In this document: piece by piece, positions 7,331-16,471 of the stretch | Layout: every line of letters starts with the position of its first letter | How positions within the stretch are numbered: position 1 is the first letter of the stretch | Assembly (NCBI RefSeq): GCF_039832105.1 | Contig: NZ_JBDOHS010000011.1 | Location: 1 to 64,000, forward strand | Reading direction: 5' to 3' | Length of the DNA: 64,000 nucleotides | Source: Dorea_A sp016295505 | GTDB lineage: Bacteria; Bacillota; Clostridia; Lachnospirales; Lachnospiraceae | Notes under the pieces: generated by a model | The model's database searches: none | What the model was told of the DNA's origin: nothing | The model's input: the letters and a program-made list of their open reading frames with translations, nothing else | Translations under genes and position numbers: made by a program

Positions 7331-9022
7331 ATGAATGAAAAATTACAGATTGTTTTTGGATTGTTAGGTGGCCTGGCGGTATTTATCTATGGCATGAATC
7401 TGATGAGCGAATGTCTGCAGAAGGCAGCCGGTGAGAAGATGAAGAGTATCCTGGCGCTTCTTACCAGGAATCCGATCATGGGAGTGCTCGCCGGAGCGCT
7501 GACAACGGCTGTGTTGCAGAGTAGCAGTGCGACGACGGTTATGGCGATTGGTTTTGTAAGCGCGGGGCTGATGAGTCTGCCGCAGGCAATCTCCATTATT
7601 CTGGGTGCGAATATCGGTACGACTATGACGGCACAGATCATTGCGTTTAAGATCAGTGATTACATATATATTATTATCTTTATGGGATTTATCGTGTCTT
7701 TTTTGTCCAAATCAGAAAAGGTAAAGAATATCGGACAGACGATCTTTGCATTTGGTCTTCTGTTCCTTGGAATCGAGACCATGGGCGGTGTGATGAAGCC
7801 GCTGGCTTCCAGCCCGGTATTTACGGATATGATCGCAAAGGTTGCAGATATTCCGGTTCTGGGTGTTGCGGTTGGTACATTGATGACACTGGTGGTGCAG
7901 AGCAGTAGTGCGACGATCGCGGTGCTTCAGAACTTCGCATCTCAGGCAGGACCGGATGGTGTGACCAGTATTCTGGGACTGGCAGGTGCGATCCCGATTC
8001 TTCTCGGAGATAATATCGGTACGACGATCACGGCGCTTCTGGCGAGTGTGGGGCAGTCGAAAGATGCGAAGCGAACAGCGGTGGCACACTGTGTATTTAA
8101 TATCTCCGGATGTCTGTTGTTCATCTGGTTTGTAAAGCCATATGCCGCACTGATTCAGTATCTCTCTCCAAAGGGACCGGAAGTAGACGTGATTTCCAGA
8201 CAGATCGCAAATGCACATACTCTGTTTAATCTGACAATGACGGTTATCTGGGTTGGCCTGATCGGTTTGATGGTAAAGATTGTAACGAAGCTTGTTCCGG
8301 ACGGAAAGAAAGAGATTGTGGAGTTGTCAACTCCGCTGTATCTGGATGATAAGATGATCAGTCAGCCGGCAGCCGCACTTCAGCTGGTGGCAAAAGAAGT
8401 GGTTCATTTAAGTGATCTGGTGAAAGAGCAGATTCAGGGCATTCTTGAAATTGTGAAAAGTGAAGATACAAAGCAGATTGATACCATGAAAGAAAAAGGT
8501 GTACAGATCAGTGAGCTGTATGACCGGATCACAGAATATCTGGCAGGGCTGTTCTCTTCCGGTTCGCTGACAGAGCAGCAGGCGTCTCAGACGGCGAGTC
8601 TGATGTATATCTTAAGTGACGTGGATCGTATGGGTAATCTGTCTGTGGAATTGGCAGACTGTATTCGGGAAAAGGTGACAAATAAGTACAAATATTCGCA
8701 GGATGCAATGGATGATCTCGCAAAGAGCTTAAAAGCCATCTCAAAGATGTTTGATTCGGCGATGGATGCTTTGCAGAACGGCGCTCCGGATCAGGCGGAT
8801 AAGATCCTGAAGCGTAAGGACAAGATCCTGGATCTGGATATTAAGATGCGAAAAGATCATGTGCAGCGTGTCAGCAAAGGACAGTGTAAGGCAAGTCTTA
8901 CGGCACCGTTTACCAGAATCCTGCACAGTATCGACCGTATGGGCAACAGCTGTATTAACCTGGCAGATGTGGCAATCAATGATGTCAGCTTCAATTATTT
9001 CCTGACGGTAGAAGAAAAATAA
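7331..9022 (+). CDS. Na+/phosphate cotransporter (NptA/PNaS family)
   Basis: A 563-residue membrane transporter for sodium-coupled phosphate movement. The two family repeats are seen as QSSSATT (about 63-69) and QSSSATI (about 190), each followed by a GANIGTT/GDNIGTT motif, with several hydrophobic helices up to residue 315. Residues 340-555 are a cytoplasmic PhoU-like helical domain (ISELYDRITEYL, DVDRMGNLSVELAD, LHSIDRMGNSC). This two-domain layout is common in Firmicutes. It can import phosphate or vent excess. A Pho-type promoter upstream suggests induction by phosphate starvation together with the pst operon at 39.7 kb. A small helical protein gene follows. Confidence 0.9.
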   Translation: MNEKLQIVFGLLGGLAVFIYGMNLMSECLQKAAGEKMKSILALLTRNPIMGVLAGALTTAVLQSSSATTVMAIGFVSAGLMSLPQAISIILGANIGTTMTAQIIAFKISDYIYIIIFMGFIVSFLSKSEKVKNIGQTIFAFGLLFLGIETMGGVMKPLASSPVFTDMIAKVADIPVLGVAVGTLMTLVVQSSSATIAVLQNFASQAGPDGVTSILGLAGAIPILLGDNIGTTITALLASVGQSKDAKRTAVAHCVFNISGCLLFIWFVKPYAALIQYLSPKGPEVDVISRQIANAHTLFNLTMTVIWVGLIGLMVKIVTKLVPDGKKEIVELSTPLYLDDKMISQPAAALQLVAKEVVHLSDLVKEQIQGILEIVKSEDTKQIDTMKEKGVQISELYDRITEYLAGLFSSGSLTEQQASQTASLMYILSDVDRMGNLSVELADCIREKVTNKYKYSQDAMDDLAKSLKAISKMFDSAMDALQNGAPDQADKILKRKDKILDLDIKMRKDHVQRVSKGQCKASLTAPFTRILHSIDRMGNSCINLADVAINDVSFNYFLTVEEK

Positions 9023-9119
9023 TGCCTGAAGTATATTTCCGATGAATTTTGCAGAATATAAGGATGAGTGATCACTGCCTGTGTATTTTAGTGAAATGTG
9101 TGAAAGGAAGAATCGGAAA

Positions 9120-9551
9120 ATGGATCAGCAGACAACGAAATTATTAAAGGAATGCAGACGGGGATGTCGGATGGCGCTAAACAGCATCGAGCAGATCGGT
9201 GAATATGTAAGGGATACAGAGCTGAAGCGGGTGTTCAGGGAATATCGCGACAAGTACCGGAAGATGGAGGAGGAAGCCATTCGTCTGTCAGGAGGATGTG
9301 CGCAGGAAGAGACGGCATCTGATAAGATGGCGGAAGCATTTTCCTGGGTGACAGCGGAAGTGAAGCTAAAGATTAAGGATGACAGTACACAGATTGCGAA
9401 GATGATGATGGATGGCGGGAACATGGGAGTCAAGTCAATCGCAGAAAAGAGGAATCAGTGCCCGGATGCATCCGGAGACAGCATTTCGCTGGCGAAACAG
9501 TTTGAAAAGTGCAATGAGAAGCTGGCGGAAGAGATGAAGAAGTTCCTATGA
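9120..9551 (+). CDS. Small helical protein of unknown function
   Basis: A 143-residue soluble, wholly helical protein: residues 1-60 (LLKECRRGCRMALNSIEQIG), 75-115 and 120-143 look like a four-helix bundle. The general pattern recalls ferritin-like or DUF2383-type bundles, but no metal-ligand set (E, ExxH) is evident, so no function is given. The start ATG 9120 follows AAAGGAAG. It lies about 100 bases after the Na/Pi cotransporter gene on the same strand and could be co-transcribed. Confidence 0.7.
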   Translation: MDQQTTKLLKECRRGCRMALNSIEQIGEYVRDTELKRVFREYRDKYRKMEEEAIRLSGGCAQEETASDKMAEAFSWVTAEVKLKIKDDSTQIAKMMMDGGNMGVKSIAEKRNQCPDASGDSISLAKQFEKCNEKLAEEMKKFL

Positions 9552-9655
9552 GTTTCTTTGAAACAGTTGGGATGGGCGTATGGATGTTTTCTGCTTTCTT
9601 ACATCCCATTTTCTTCTTATACCTGATGATATTTTTGGTTTGTGCATAATAAAAA

Positions 9656-9695
9656 GGGCGATAATGCAAAATTCATGCATTATTGCCCTCTTTCA
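9656..9695. terminator. Bidirectional terminator-like hairpin
   Basis: GGGCGATAATGCA (9656-9668) pairs with TGCATTATTGCCC (9676-9688). On the plus strand it is followed by TCTTTC. On the minus strand it is followed by TTTTTATTATG, a better T-run. It ends the 9120-9551 transcript and may also end a minus-strand transcript. Confidence 0.65.
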
Positions 9696-9696
9696 A

Positions 9697-9880
9697 TCTC
9701 GGAACACAGTTGAGAAGCGTATCTTCTGGCAGGCAGCGGCAAGATATTTCCTATACGCCCAAAACATGTGCGCTACGTCGTTCTACGCGTTCCATCTTAT
9801 CCGTGACAAGATTTTATCTGTGTCCCCACATCCTGGCGAATCAAATGTGTATTTGTCCCTAACAGCAGTGGCACATTACC
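9697..9880. other. Intergenic stretch without a supported gene
   Basis: The 430 bases between 9552 and 9982 hold no convincing coding frame; the one open frame crosses both hairpins and has no ribosome site. The middle part is flanked by two hairpins that both have T-runs on the minus strand, so a short minus-strand RNA or a relic of an inserted repeat is possible. Confidence 0.4.
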
Positions 9881-9882
9881 AT

Positions 9883-9907
9883 AAAAACAAGGCTTTTTCA
9901 AGCCTTG
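9883..9907 (-). terminator. Minus-strand terminator-like hairpin
   Basis: CAAGGCTT (9888-9895) and AAGCCTTG (9900-9907) form a perfect 8-bp stem with a 4-base loop. Read on the minus strand the stem is followed by TTTTT (9883-9887 complement). There is no plus-strand T-run. Confidence 0.6.
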
Positions 9908-9982
9908 TAACCATTTTCTGGCAGGAGTAGAATAAGGTTCCATAAAGGAAATATGTAAAGTAATGTCAGGGAGGGAGAACGG

Positions 9983-10828
9983 ATGCGGTACAGACCGGAG
10001 GAACTATTGCCGCTGGTAAAGGAATTGTCGGAGAAGTATACGGGAAAAGCCAGCACATCCATTACCTATGAGGCGGCGCAGCAGCTGATGAAGGCAGTGT
10101 TATACTGCATTCAGGAATACACTTTTGGGGCAGGGAAGGACGTTCTGTGCCCGGGAAAGAAGGTGTCTGCCAGAGAAGCATATGAACTGGGATATGAGCT
10201 GGTTCTCAAGAAGACGCAGGATGCGAGAGAATGTTACAATCAGGTTGTGGAATATTTTGACAGCTACGGAAACCGGGCGTATGAGGAGACGTTTCGGAAA
10301 GGGATCCCGGAATTCTTCCTGTGGTATGATGCGAGACTGAAACCACAGGAGCATATACTGACACTGGATTATCCAGCTCTTGGAAACGATGTGAAAGTCT
10401 GTGGAATTGACCGGATATATGAGTATCTTTGGAGTATCGACAAGGAACAGCAGTTTCTTTCACGGTTTCCGAAGGCATATGTGAGAGCTGTGAACAGGGA
10501 GCGGTATCCGGAGTATGAGGAGTACTTTGTAAATGTGTGTCAGACGCCGCTTCGCAGAATACTATGCTGTATGCTGGCGGAGATTGACCTGACTGAAACG
10601 GAGCTTTCAAAAGAAGAATATCTGCAGATCGAAGAGGCGCTGTACATGAATGAGGTGAAGGCAAAGGAGCTGAAAGGTCGACTGGAAGTGGCACTGAAGA
10701 TTCTTGTCAATCAGATATATGGAGGAGAGGAAGAACTGTATCGATATCTGAGCAGAGACCTGGATGATCTGGCATTTGAACTGAAAAACGGGATAGAGAA
10801 TCATTGTCTGAAGGAGGTCATTGGATAA
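9983..10828 (+). CDS. DUF6179-type protein, unknown function
   Basis: A 281-residue soluble, mainly helical protein with no signal peptide or membrane helix. It resembles the uncharacterised DUF6179 proteins of Lachnospiraceae, e.g. MRYRPEELLPLVKELSEKY at the N-terminus and PEFFLWYDARLKPQEHILTL mid-protein. GGGAGGG precedes ATG 9983. Its TAA overlaps the ATG of the next gene by one base, indicating translational coupling with the DUF6323-like partner. No catalytic motif is visible. Confidence 0.75.
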   Translation: MRYRPEELLPLVKELSEKYTGKASTSITYEAAQQLMKAVLYCIQEYTFGAGKDVLCPGKKVSAREAYELGYELVLKKTQDARECYNQVVEYFDSYGNRAYEETFRKGIPEFFLWYDARLKPQEHILTLDYPALGNDVKVCGIDRIYEYLWSIDKEQQFLSRFPKAYVRAVNRERYPEYEEYFVNVCQTPLRRILCCMLAEIDLTETELSKEEYLQIEEALYMNEVKAKELKGRLEVALKILVNQIYGGEEELYRYLSRDLDDLAFELKNGIENHCLKEVIG

Positions 10829-11388
10829 TGGATGAGATGTTTGCGCTGATGGAGGAGGAACAGAGGAAACAGGAGCTTGCGCGGGTGATGGAGTGTAACC
10901 GCCATTCGGAACAATTTGGGCTTGCGCTGACTGAAGAACAGGCGCAGGAGCTGATGGTTCACAGAAAAGATACACTGAAGGAGAATCGGAGAGTGGAATT
11001 CGGGGAAGGAATTCTGCCGCAGATTATCGAGAACTTCTGCGATTCTCAGTACATAGACAGCAGCACTTATGTGGAAACGCTGGGAAGATTGCAGGAGATC
11101 TTTTATCATTATAAAAATGAATCGATGGATGAACTGACGGATCAGGAGCTGCTGGAATTCATGCGGCAGCAGTTTGAGGAGGTATGTTTCGGAGATCTGG
11201 AATATCTGGAGAGCACTTGTCTGGAGCGATATGCAAGGAAGATCCGGGAAACACATGCTGATACATTTTACAAGGGATTGCGGGATGAGTATCGTCTTCA
11301 TGTGACAGATAATGAATATCAGAACCTGTCCGAGGAGAGCAGATGGGATTATGAATTATATCGTGCAAGTCTGGAAGATATGGAGTAA
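10828..11388 (+). CDS. DUF6323-type protein, unknown function
   Basis: A 186-residue acidic, helical protein (about 25 Glu/Asp per 100 residues by eye). It resembles DUF6323, the usual neighbour of DUF6179. It starts at ATG 10828, overlapping the previous stop, with AAGGAGG at 10811-10817. NSEQFGLALTEEQAQEL-like sequence near residue 25 (HSEQFGLALTEEQAQELM) and EVCFGDLEYLESTCLERYAR near 110 are the best-conserved-looking parts. Coupling suggests the two proteins form a complex; function is unknown. Confidence 0.75.
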   Translation: MDEMFALMEEEQRKQELARVMECNRHSEQFGLALTEEQAQELMVHRKDTLKENRRVEFGEGILPQIIENFCDSQYIDSSTYVETLGRLQEIFYHYKNESMDELTDQELLEFMRQQFEEVCFGDLEYLESTCLERYARKIRETHADTFYKGLRDEYRLHVTDNEYQNLSEESRWDYELYRASLEDME

Positions 11389-11490
11389 ATGGATGTTTCT
11401 GTGATATAATCATAGAAAATATGATTGCAGAAGATGTGACTGTAAATGATGCGATTGTAATGCATGTGGCTGCAGAAGGGAGAAGATACT

Positions 11491-12636
11491 TTGTTATATA
11501 CGATACCGGATTATTATCATCAGTTCCAGTGCGTGGCAGATCGGTGTGAGGATACCTGTTGTGCGGGCTGGCAGATTGTAGCAGATCGGAGAGCGCTGGA
11601 GAGATATCGAAAGGTAAGAGGGCCTTTCCGAAAAAAGCTTCGAAGTTCTGTGGACTGGAAGGAGGGGACTTTCCGGCAGTCTGAAGATAAGAGGTGTGCA
11701 TTTCTGAAAGAGGATAACTTATGTGAGATGTATACCGAACTGGGGAAAGACAGCCTGTGCAGAACCTGCAGACGTTATCCCAGGCACGTGGAGGAATTTG
11801 AAAATGTCAGAGAGATCACGTTGTCGGTTTCCTGTCCGGAGGTGGCGAAGATTCTGCTTGCAAAGAAAGAGCCGGTGAAGTTCCTGTCGTATGAAAAAGA
11901 GGGCGAAGAGGAATATGAGGATTTTGATCCATTTCTGTATTCGGAGCTTCTGGACGGGCGGGATCTGATGATCCGGATTCTGCAGGACCGGAAGAAACCG
12001 CTGGATCTGAGAGCCGGTCTGATCCTTGCGATTGCACATGATATGCAGGTGCGGATCAAAAAGGGAGAGATATTCTCCTGTCAGGAGGTATTGGAACGGT
12101 ATCAGACGAAAGCGGCGGAGGCATATGTTCAGAAGAAGGTTCAAGAGGCTCAGAGCAATGAAGAACAGCAGTTTCGCTATGTCAGACAGATGTTCTGGAA
12201 TCTGGATCAGCTGGAACGTCTCCGGGACGACTGGGAGCCGTATCTTCGGGAAGCGGAAGCCCTGCTTTATCGGAAGGGACAGAAGCATTACCTGGAGGTT
12301 CGGAAAGAATTTTCTGACTGGATTGGCGTACACATGCCGGAATGGAGTGTACAGTGTGAACAGCTTCTGGTTTACTTTCTCAGTACTTATTTCTGCGGGG
12401 CAGTGTATGACGGAAGAGCCTATGCGAAAGTGCAGATGGCGGTGATCAGCGTACTTTTGATCCGGGAACTTCTGGCGGCGCAGTGGCTGAAGAATGAAAA
12501 AATGCTGGAGATGCAGGATGTGGTGGAGACTGTGTATCGGTATTCCAGGGAGCTTGAGCATTCTGATCCGAATCTGAATCAGATGGAAGAGATGATGGAA
12601 GAGCAGCTGGTGCCGATGTTCTGGAAGCAGATATAA
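11491..12636 (+). CDS. FliB-like Cys-rich protein (lysine-N-methylase family)
   Basis: A 381-residue protein of the FliB family. The N-terminus has the Cys cluster CVADRCEDTCCAGW, then CAFLKEDNLCEMY and SLCRTCRRYPR, typical of FliB and probably binding an Fe-S cluster or metal. In Salmonella FliB methylates flagellin lysines. No flagellar genes are in the window, so the substrate is unclear; many non-motile Firmicutes have such homologues. The start is TTG 11491 preceded by GAAGGGAG, with an in-frame ATG at 11464 as the alternative. Confidence 0.75.
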   Translation: MLYTIPDYYHQFQCVADRCEDTCCAGWQIVADRRALERYRKVRGPFRKKLRSSVDWKEGTFRQSEDKRCAFLKEDNLCEMYTELGKDSLCRTCRRYPRHVEEFENVREITLSVSCPEVAKILLAKKEPVKFLSYEKEGEEEYEDFDPFLYSELLDGRDLMIRILQDRKKPLDLRAGLILAIAHDMQVRIKKGEIFSCQEVLERYQTKAAEAYVQKKVQEAQSNEEQQFRYVRQMFWNLDQLERLRDDWEPYLREAEALLYRKGQKHYLEVRKEFSDWIGVHMPEWSVQCEQLLVYFLSTYFCGAVYDGRAYAKVQMAVISVLLIRELLAAQWLKNEKMLEMQDVVETVYRYSRELEHSDPNLNQMEEMMEEQLVPMFWKQI

Positions 12637-12675
12637 AGGGCATATGAATGACAGGTGACAGAAGGGAATAGATAT

Positions 12676-14028
12676 ATGGAAGAGAATAGAAATTACCAGA
12701 CAGAATCAGACAGAGAGAAAAATCGTGAAACGGTTCGGCAGTTATTTGAGTTTATTACGGCAAGTCCAAGCCCGTTTCATGCAGTACAGAATATGAGGCA
12801 GAGGCTGGAGGCAGAGGGCTATCAGCAGCTTTTGGAGAGCCGCAGCTGGGAATTACAGGAAGGCGGCAGATATTATGTGACCAGAAACGGATCTTCGATT
12901 CTGGCATTTCGGATCCCGAAGAAAGATTTCCGGGGATTTCAGATTATGGCAAGTCACAGTGATTCCCCGTCTTTTAAGATCAAGGAACATCCGGAGATGG
13001 AAGTGGAAGGACAATATGTGAAGCTGAATGTGGAGCGTTATGGCGGGATGCTCTGTGCACCATGGTTTGACCGACCGCTTTCGGTGGCGGGAAGACTGGT
13101 GGTGCGGGAAGGCAGTCGTCTGGTGACGAAGCTGGTATCTGTGGACCGGGACCTTGTGATGATTCCGAATCTGGCAATCCATATGAACCGGGAAGCCAAT
13201 GATGGTTATAAATACAATGCGCAGAAGGATCTGCTTCCGCTCTATGGAATGGGATGTGAAAAGGGAACTTTCATGAAGCAGATTGCAGAGGCGGCCGGAG
13301 TATGTGCAGAGGATATTGTGGGTAATGACCTGTTCCTGTATAACCGGATGGGAGGAAGTATCTGGGGAGCAGAGGAGGAATTCATGTCCATCGGTAAGCT
13401 GGATGATCTGCAGTGCGCGTTTGCGTCCCTGCAGGCATTTCTGACAGCAGAGGATGGAGACAGTATCCCGGTACATTGTGTCTTTGACAATGAAGAAGTC
13501 GGAAGCGGTACGAAGCAGGGGGCGGCATCTACATTTCTTCTGGATACACTTCTTCGTATCAATGAAGGTCTCGGCCGGACAAACGGACAGTATCATCAGG
13601 CACTGGCTTCCAGCTTTATGTTGTCCGCGGATAATGCACATGCGGTTCATCCGAATCAGGCGGATAAGGCATGTCCGACCAACCGCCCGTATCCCAATGG
13701 CGGCGTCGTGATTAAATACAGCGCGAATCAGAAGTATACCACGGACGGAATGGCGGCAGCGGTATTTACCAGGATCTGTGAAGCTGCGAAGGTTCCGTAT
13801 CAGACATTCCTGAACCGTTCGGATCTGCCGGGTGGTTCAACTCTTGGCAATATTTCTAATACGCAGGTGGCGCTGAATACGGTGGATGTCGGCCTGGCAC
13901 AGCTTGCCATGCACTCACCGTATGAGACCGGCGGTGTGAAAGATACGGATTATCTGATCCGTGCGGCCAAGCAGTTCTATCAGACTTCTGTTGTGGAAGA
14001 AAGCGAAGGAGTATATAAGTTATGGTAA
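12676..14028 (+). CDS. apeB: M18 family aspartyl/leucyl aminopeptidase
   Basis: A 450-residue cytosolic zinc aminopeptidase. Metal and catalytic motifs are seen: ASHSDSPSFKIK (His-x-Asp), DDLQCAFAS (metal Asp), DNEEVGSGTKQGA (catalytic Glu and metal Glu) and SADNAHAVHPN (metal Asp), with a final MHSPYETGG His. It removes N-terminal residues from peptides. The ATG at 12676 with GAAGGGA is preferred to the GTG at 12655. It overlaps the following fluoride-channel gene by 7 bases, so the two are co-translated. Confidence 0.92.
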   Translation: MEENRNYQTESDREKNRETVRQLFEFITASPSPFHAVQNMRQRLEAEGYQQLLESRSWELQEGGRYYVTRNGSSILAFRIPKKDFRGFQIMASHSDSPSFKIKEHPEMEVEGQYVKLNVERYGGMLCAPWFDRPLSVAGRLVVREGSRLVTKLVSVDRDLVMIPNLAIHMNREANDGYKYNAQKDLLPLYGMGCEKGTFMKQIAEAAGVCAEDIVGNDLFLYNRMGGSIWGAEEEFMSIGKLDDLQCAFASLQAFLTAEDGDSIPVHCVFDNEEVGSGTKQGAASTFLLDTLLRINEGLGRTNGQYHQALASSFMLSADNAHAVHPNQADKACPTNRPYPNGGVVIKYSANQKYTTDGMAAAVFTRICEAAKVPYQTFLNRSDLPGGSTLGNISNTQVALNTVDVGLAQLAMHSPYETGGVKDTDYLIRAAKQFYQTSVVEESEGVYKLW

Positions 14029-14387
14029 ATTGTATATTTGTGGGACTGGGCGGTTTCATCGGGGCAGTATGCAGGTATCTGATCGGTCTGATTCCGATGA
14101 AGGCACAGCCCGTATTTCCTGTGAAAACATTTCTCATTAATATCATAGGTGCATTTGCAATTGGCCTGATCGCAGCGCTGGCAGCGAAGAATTCATCTGT
14201 GGATCCACATCTGATTCTGTTTCTGAAAGTGGGTATCTGCGGCGGATTTACAACATTTTCTACATTTGCATTTGAGACGACAGATCTGCTCCAGAGTGGA
14301 AATACAGGGGTCGCACTTACGTATGCGGTTCTGAGTGTCGTGTTGGGAGTGCTGGCGGTGTTTGCAGCACAGGTTCTGGTGAAATAG
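14022..14387 (+). CDS. crcB: Fluoride channel CrcB/FluC
   Basis: A 121-residue, four-helix membrane protein that exports fluoride as a dual-topology dimer. Family motifs are seen: GLGGFIGAVCRYLIG at the start, FPVKTFLINIIGAFAIG around residue 35-50 and GICGGFTTFSTFAFET around 75-90, which lines the Na+/F- site. It overlaps the aminopeptidase gene and is 12 bases before the DUF2971 gene. No fluoride riboswitch is visible ahead of this operon. Confidence 0.93.
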   Translation: MVNCIFVGLGGFIGAVCRYLIGLIPMKAQPVFPVKTFLINIIGAFAIGLIAALAAKNSSVDPHLILFLKVGICGGFTTFSTFAFETTDLLQSGNTGVALTYAVLSVVLGVLAVFAAQVLVK

Positions 14388-14398
14388 GAGGAGAGAAA

Positions 14399-15268
14399 AT
14401 GGCGAGCAGACAGGTGAAACTTACACAGGCAGAACCGGGAAGTATTCTGTATCATTATACAAAAAGCAATGGAATTAACGGAATCGTGAATCATAATTGC
14501 TTCTGGGCAACGAAGAGTGATTTCTTGAATGACCCGGATGAATTTTCATATATTACGCGGATTATTGAAGCCGTCTGCGAGGAAAATATCAAAAAAGAAT
14601 CTCAGAAGAAAATGTTCCTGAGAGACGTGCTGGAGGAGGCGGTATTCCTGGCAGGCGGTAAAAACAAGGAATACTTTGTGCTGTCATTTTCCAACTGCAG
14701 GGACAGTATCACCATGTGGTCTGAATTCGGCAGCAAGACCGGTTATAATATCGGACTTGACAGCGAGAAGATCGTGCAGCGTATCGGCGAGGCAAATGTC
14801 ATCGATTATCATGGGTTTGTTATCTATGATTCCGAACAGCAGAAAAGACTGATTCGCAAGATCATCAGTGATTACCTTCCGGAGCTTTTTCAGACACCTT
14901 TTGAAAGGATTCTGGAAGCCGGAGAGAAGAATCCGGAAGATCCGGTCTATCGGAAGGCCTGCCGCAAATTCCAGAAGATCGCAGCCGTGTATGCGATGTT
15001 TTTCAAGCATGAAGCCTTCAAGGAAGAGCAAGAATACCGGTTTATCTTCAAAAAGCAGAAAGGTACAGAGGTAAACTTTCGTGAAAAAGACGGATTTATG
15101 ATCCCATTTATCAAAATTCAGCTAAGTGAAGAGAATCTTCCCGTCAAAGAGATCATGGTGGCACCCCAGAATCACATCGATCTTGCGAAAAAAGGCATGG
15201 AATATATGATGAAAAGCAAGGGATATCGTGTTCCCGTTCATCTCTCAGATATCAAGCTGAGGTATTAA
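14399..15268 (+). CDS. DUF2971 domain protein
   Basis: A 289-residue soluble protein with the DUF2971 pattern: LYHYTKSNGINGI near residue 20, FWATKSDFLNDPDEF near 40, CRDSITMWSEFGSKTGYNIGLD around 100 and a late FKEEQEYRFIF. DUF2971 proteins are found in many bacteria and phages, sometimes near defence genes, but their activity is not established. GGAGAG precedes ATG 14399. It probably ends the operon begun by the M18 gene. Confidence 0.8.
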   Translation: MASRQVKLTQAEPGSILYHYTKSNGINGIVNHNCFWATKSDFLNDPDEFSYITRIIEAVCEENIKKESQKKMFLRDVLEEAVFLAGGKNKEYFVLSFSNCRDSITMWSEFGSKTGYNIGLDSEKIVQRIGEANVIDYHGFVIYDSEQQKRLIRKIISDYLPELFQTPFERILEAGEKNPEDPVYRKACRKFQKIAAVYAMFFKHEAFKEEQEYRFIFKKQKGTEVNFREKDGFMIPFIKIQLSEENLPVKEIMVAPQNHIDLAKKGMEYMMKSKGYRVPVHLSDIKLRY

Positions 15269-15513
15269 TTTCGTTTTGCAGATCCTGGGAATGAGTATGA
15301 ATTTCAGTGAGAATAAATAAAAGTTATAAAATAAATAAAATATACTGGTAAGTTTATAAAAAGTGTGTTATAGTATATTTCAAGCATTACATTTCTAATT
15401 TCTAGGCGGAGACGCATCTGATATCATCTGTAATATCTAATAAGAAATCTCAATGCTTTTCAGACAATAATAGCAAAGGGGTTTCTGGTGCGATTAAAGT
15501 GCAGGTTTCATTT

Positions 15514-15540
15514 AGAGCCCCGAATAAAAAGGAGGGCTCT
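15514..15540 (+). promoter_or_regulatory. Hairpin enclosing the ribosome site of the Rpn-type gene
   Basis: AGAGCCC (15514-15520) and GGGCTCT (15534-15540) are perfect inverted repeats. The Shine-Dalgarno AAGGAGG lies across the loop and 3' arm, three bases before ATG 15544. The stem could limit translation initiation. The rest of 15269-15543 is A/T-rich with no gene seen. Confidence 0.45.
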
Positions 15541-15543
15541 TGA

Positions 15544-16425
15544 ATGACCGAAGTAAAAAAAACAGCTGTGAAACGAACCTATAAAGCCAGTGTGTTTGAA
15601 ATGGTGTTTAGAAATAAAAAGGAATCACTGGGACTTTATAATGCAGTCAATAATACAAATTATACAGATCCGGAACAACTGGTAATTAACACATTAGAGA
15701 ATGCTATTTATATGTCTATGCATAATGATGTTTCTTTTATTATTGATTCCAGATTGTCGCTATATGAACATCAATCTACGTATAGTCCCAATTTACCGTT
15801 GAGATATTTGTTTTATATTTCAGATTTATATTCTTTAATTACAAAGGACAGCAACTTTTATGGAGAGAAAAAAGTGATGCTGCCGACACCGAATTTTATT
15901 ATCTTTTTTAATGGTACCAGGAATCTTCCAGAGAAAATGGAATTAAATTTGTCTGATTTGTATGAAATCCCGGATAAAGATCCTGCTTTGGAGTTGAAAG
16001 CGGTTCTGTTGAATATTAATCCGGGGAAGAATGAAAGATTAAAGGATGCGTGTAAGACGCTGAAAGATTACGCAGAATATACCTGGCGTGTAAGGCAGTA
16101 TGCTGAAAAGATGACATTAGAAGATGCAGTGGATCAGGCAATTGCCGAGTGTATTCGAGAGGGAATTCTGGCAGATTTCCTGTCAGAGAACAGAGCGGAG
16201 GCGAAGTCGGTGAGTATTTATGAATATGATGAAGAAAGGCATATGAGACAGACGAGAGAAGAGGGCTGGGAAGAGGGGAGAATGTCTGCAATAAAAAAAG
16301 CAGTTCAAATCTGTAAAGATCTTGGTGTAGATCGGGAACATGCGGTTTTGCAACTTGCACAGAAATATGAATTGACACAGCGAAAAGCGGAAGAATTAGT
16401 GGACGAGTGCTGGAAAAGGGAATAA
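15544..16425 (+). CDS. Rpn/PDDEXK-type nuclease-transposase family protein
   Basis: A 293-residue protein of the group annotated as 'PD-(D/E)XK nuclease family transposase' or Rpn recombination-promoting nuclease. Seen: the N-terminal YKASVFEMVFRNKKESLGLYN pattern, SFIIDSRLSLYEHQST (the D...E-x-Q core near residues 65-80), then LRYLFYISDLY. The C-terminus EAGWEEGRMSA-like segment (EGWEEGRMSAIKKA) and helices are also typical. Such genes occur in many scattered copies in Lachnospiraceae. Nuclease activity is inferred from the family. Confidence 0.75.
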   Translation: MTEVKKTAVKRTYKASVFEMVFRNKKESLGLYNAVNNTNYTDPEQLVINTLENAIYMSMHNDVSFIIDSRLSLYEHQSTYSPNLPLRYLFYISDLYSLITKDSNFYGEKKVMLPTPNFIIFFNGTRNLPEKMELNLSDLYEIPDKDPALELKAVLLNINPGKNERLKDACKTLKDYAEYTWRVRQYAEKMTLEDAVDQAIAECIREGILADFLSENRAEAKSVSIYEYDEERHMRQTREEGWEEGRMSAIKKAVQICKDLGVDREHAVLQLAQKYELTQRKAEELVDECWKRE

Positions 16426-16471
16426 AAAGCCTGCGTAATAGTACTTATCGCCTCTGAGACATGTCGCTTCC

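Noticed and set aside
9580..9930. 116-codon plus-strand open frame
   Set aside because: It runs through two hairpins, has no ribosome site and has no protein-like composition; treated as intergenic.
11719..12561. 280-codon minus-strand open frame
   Set aside because: Antisense to the FliB-like gene; no start site support and no domain pattern.
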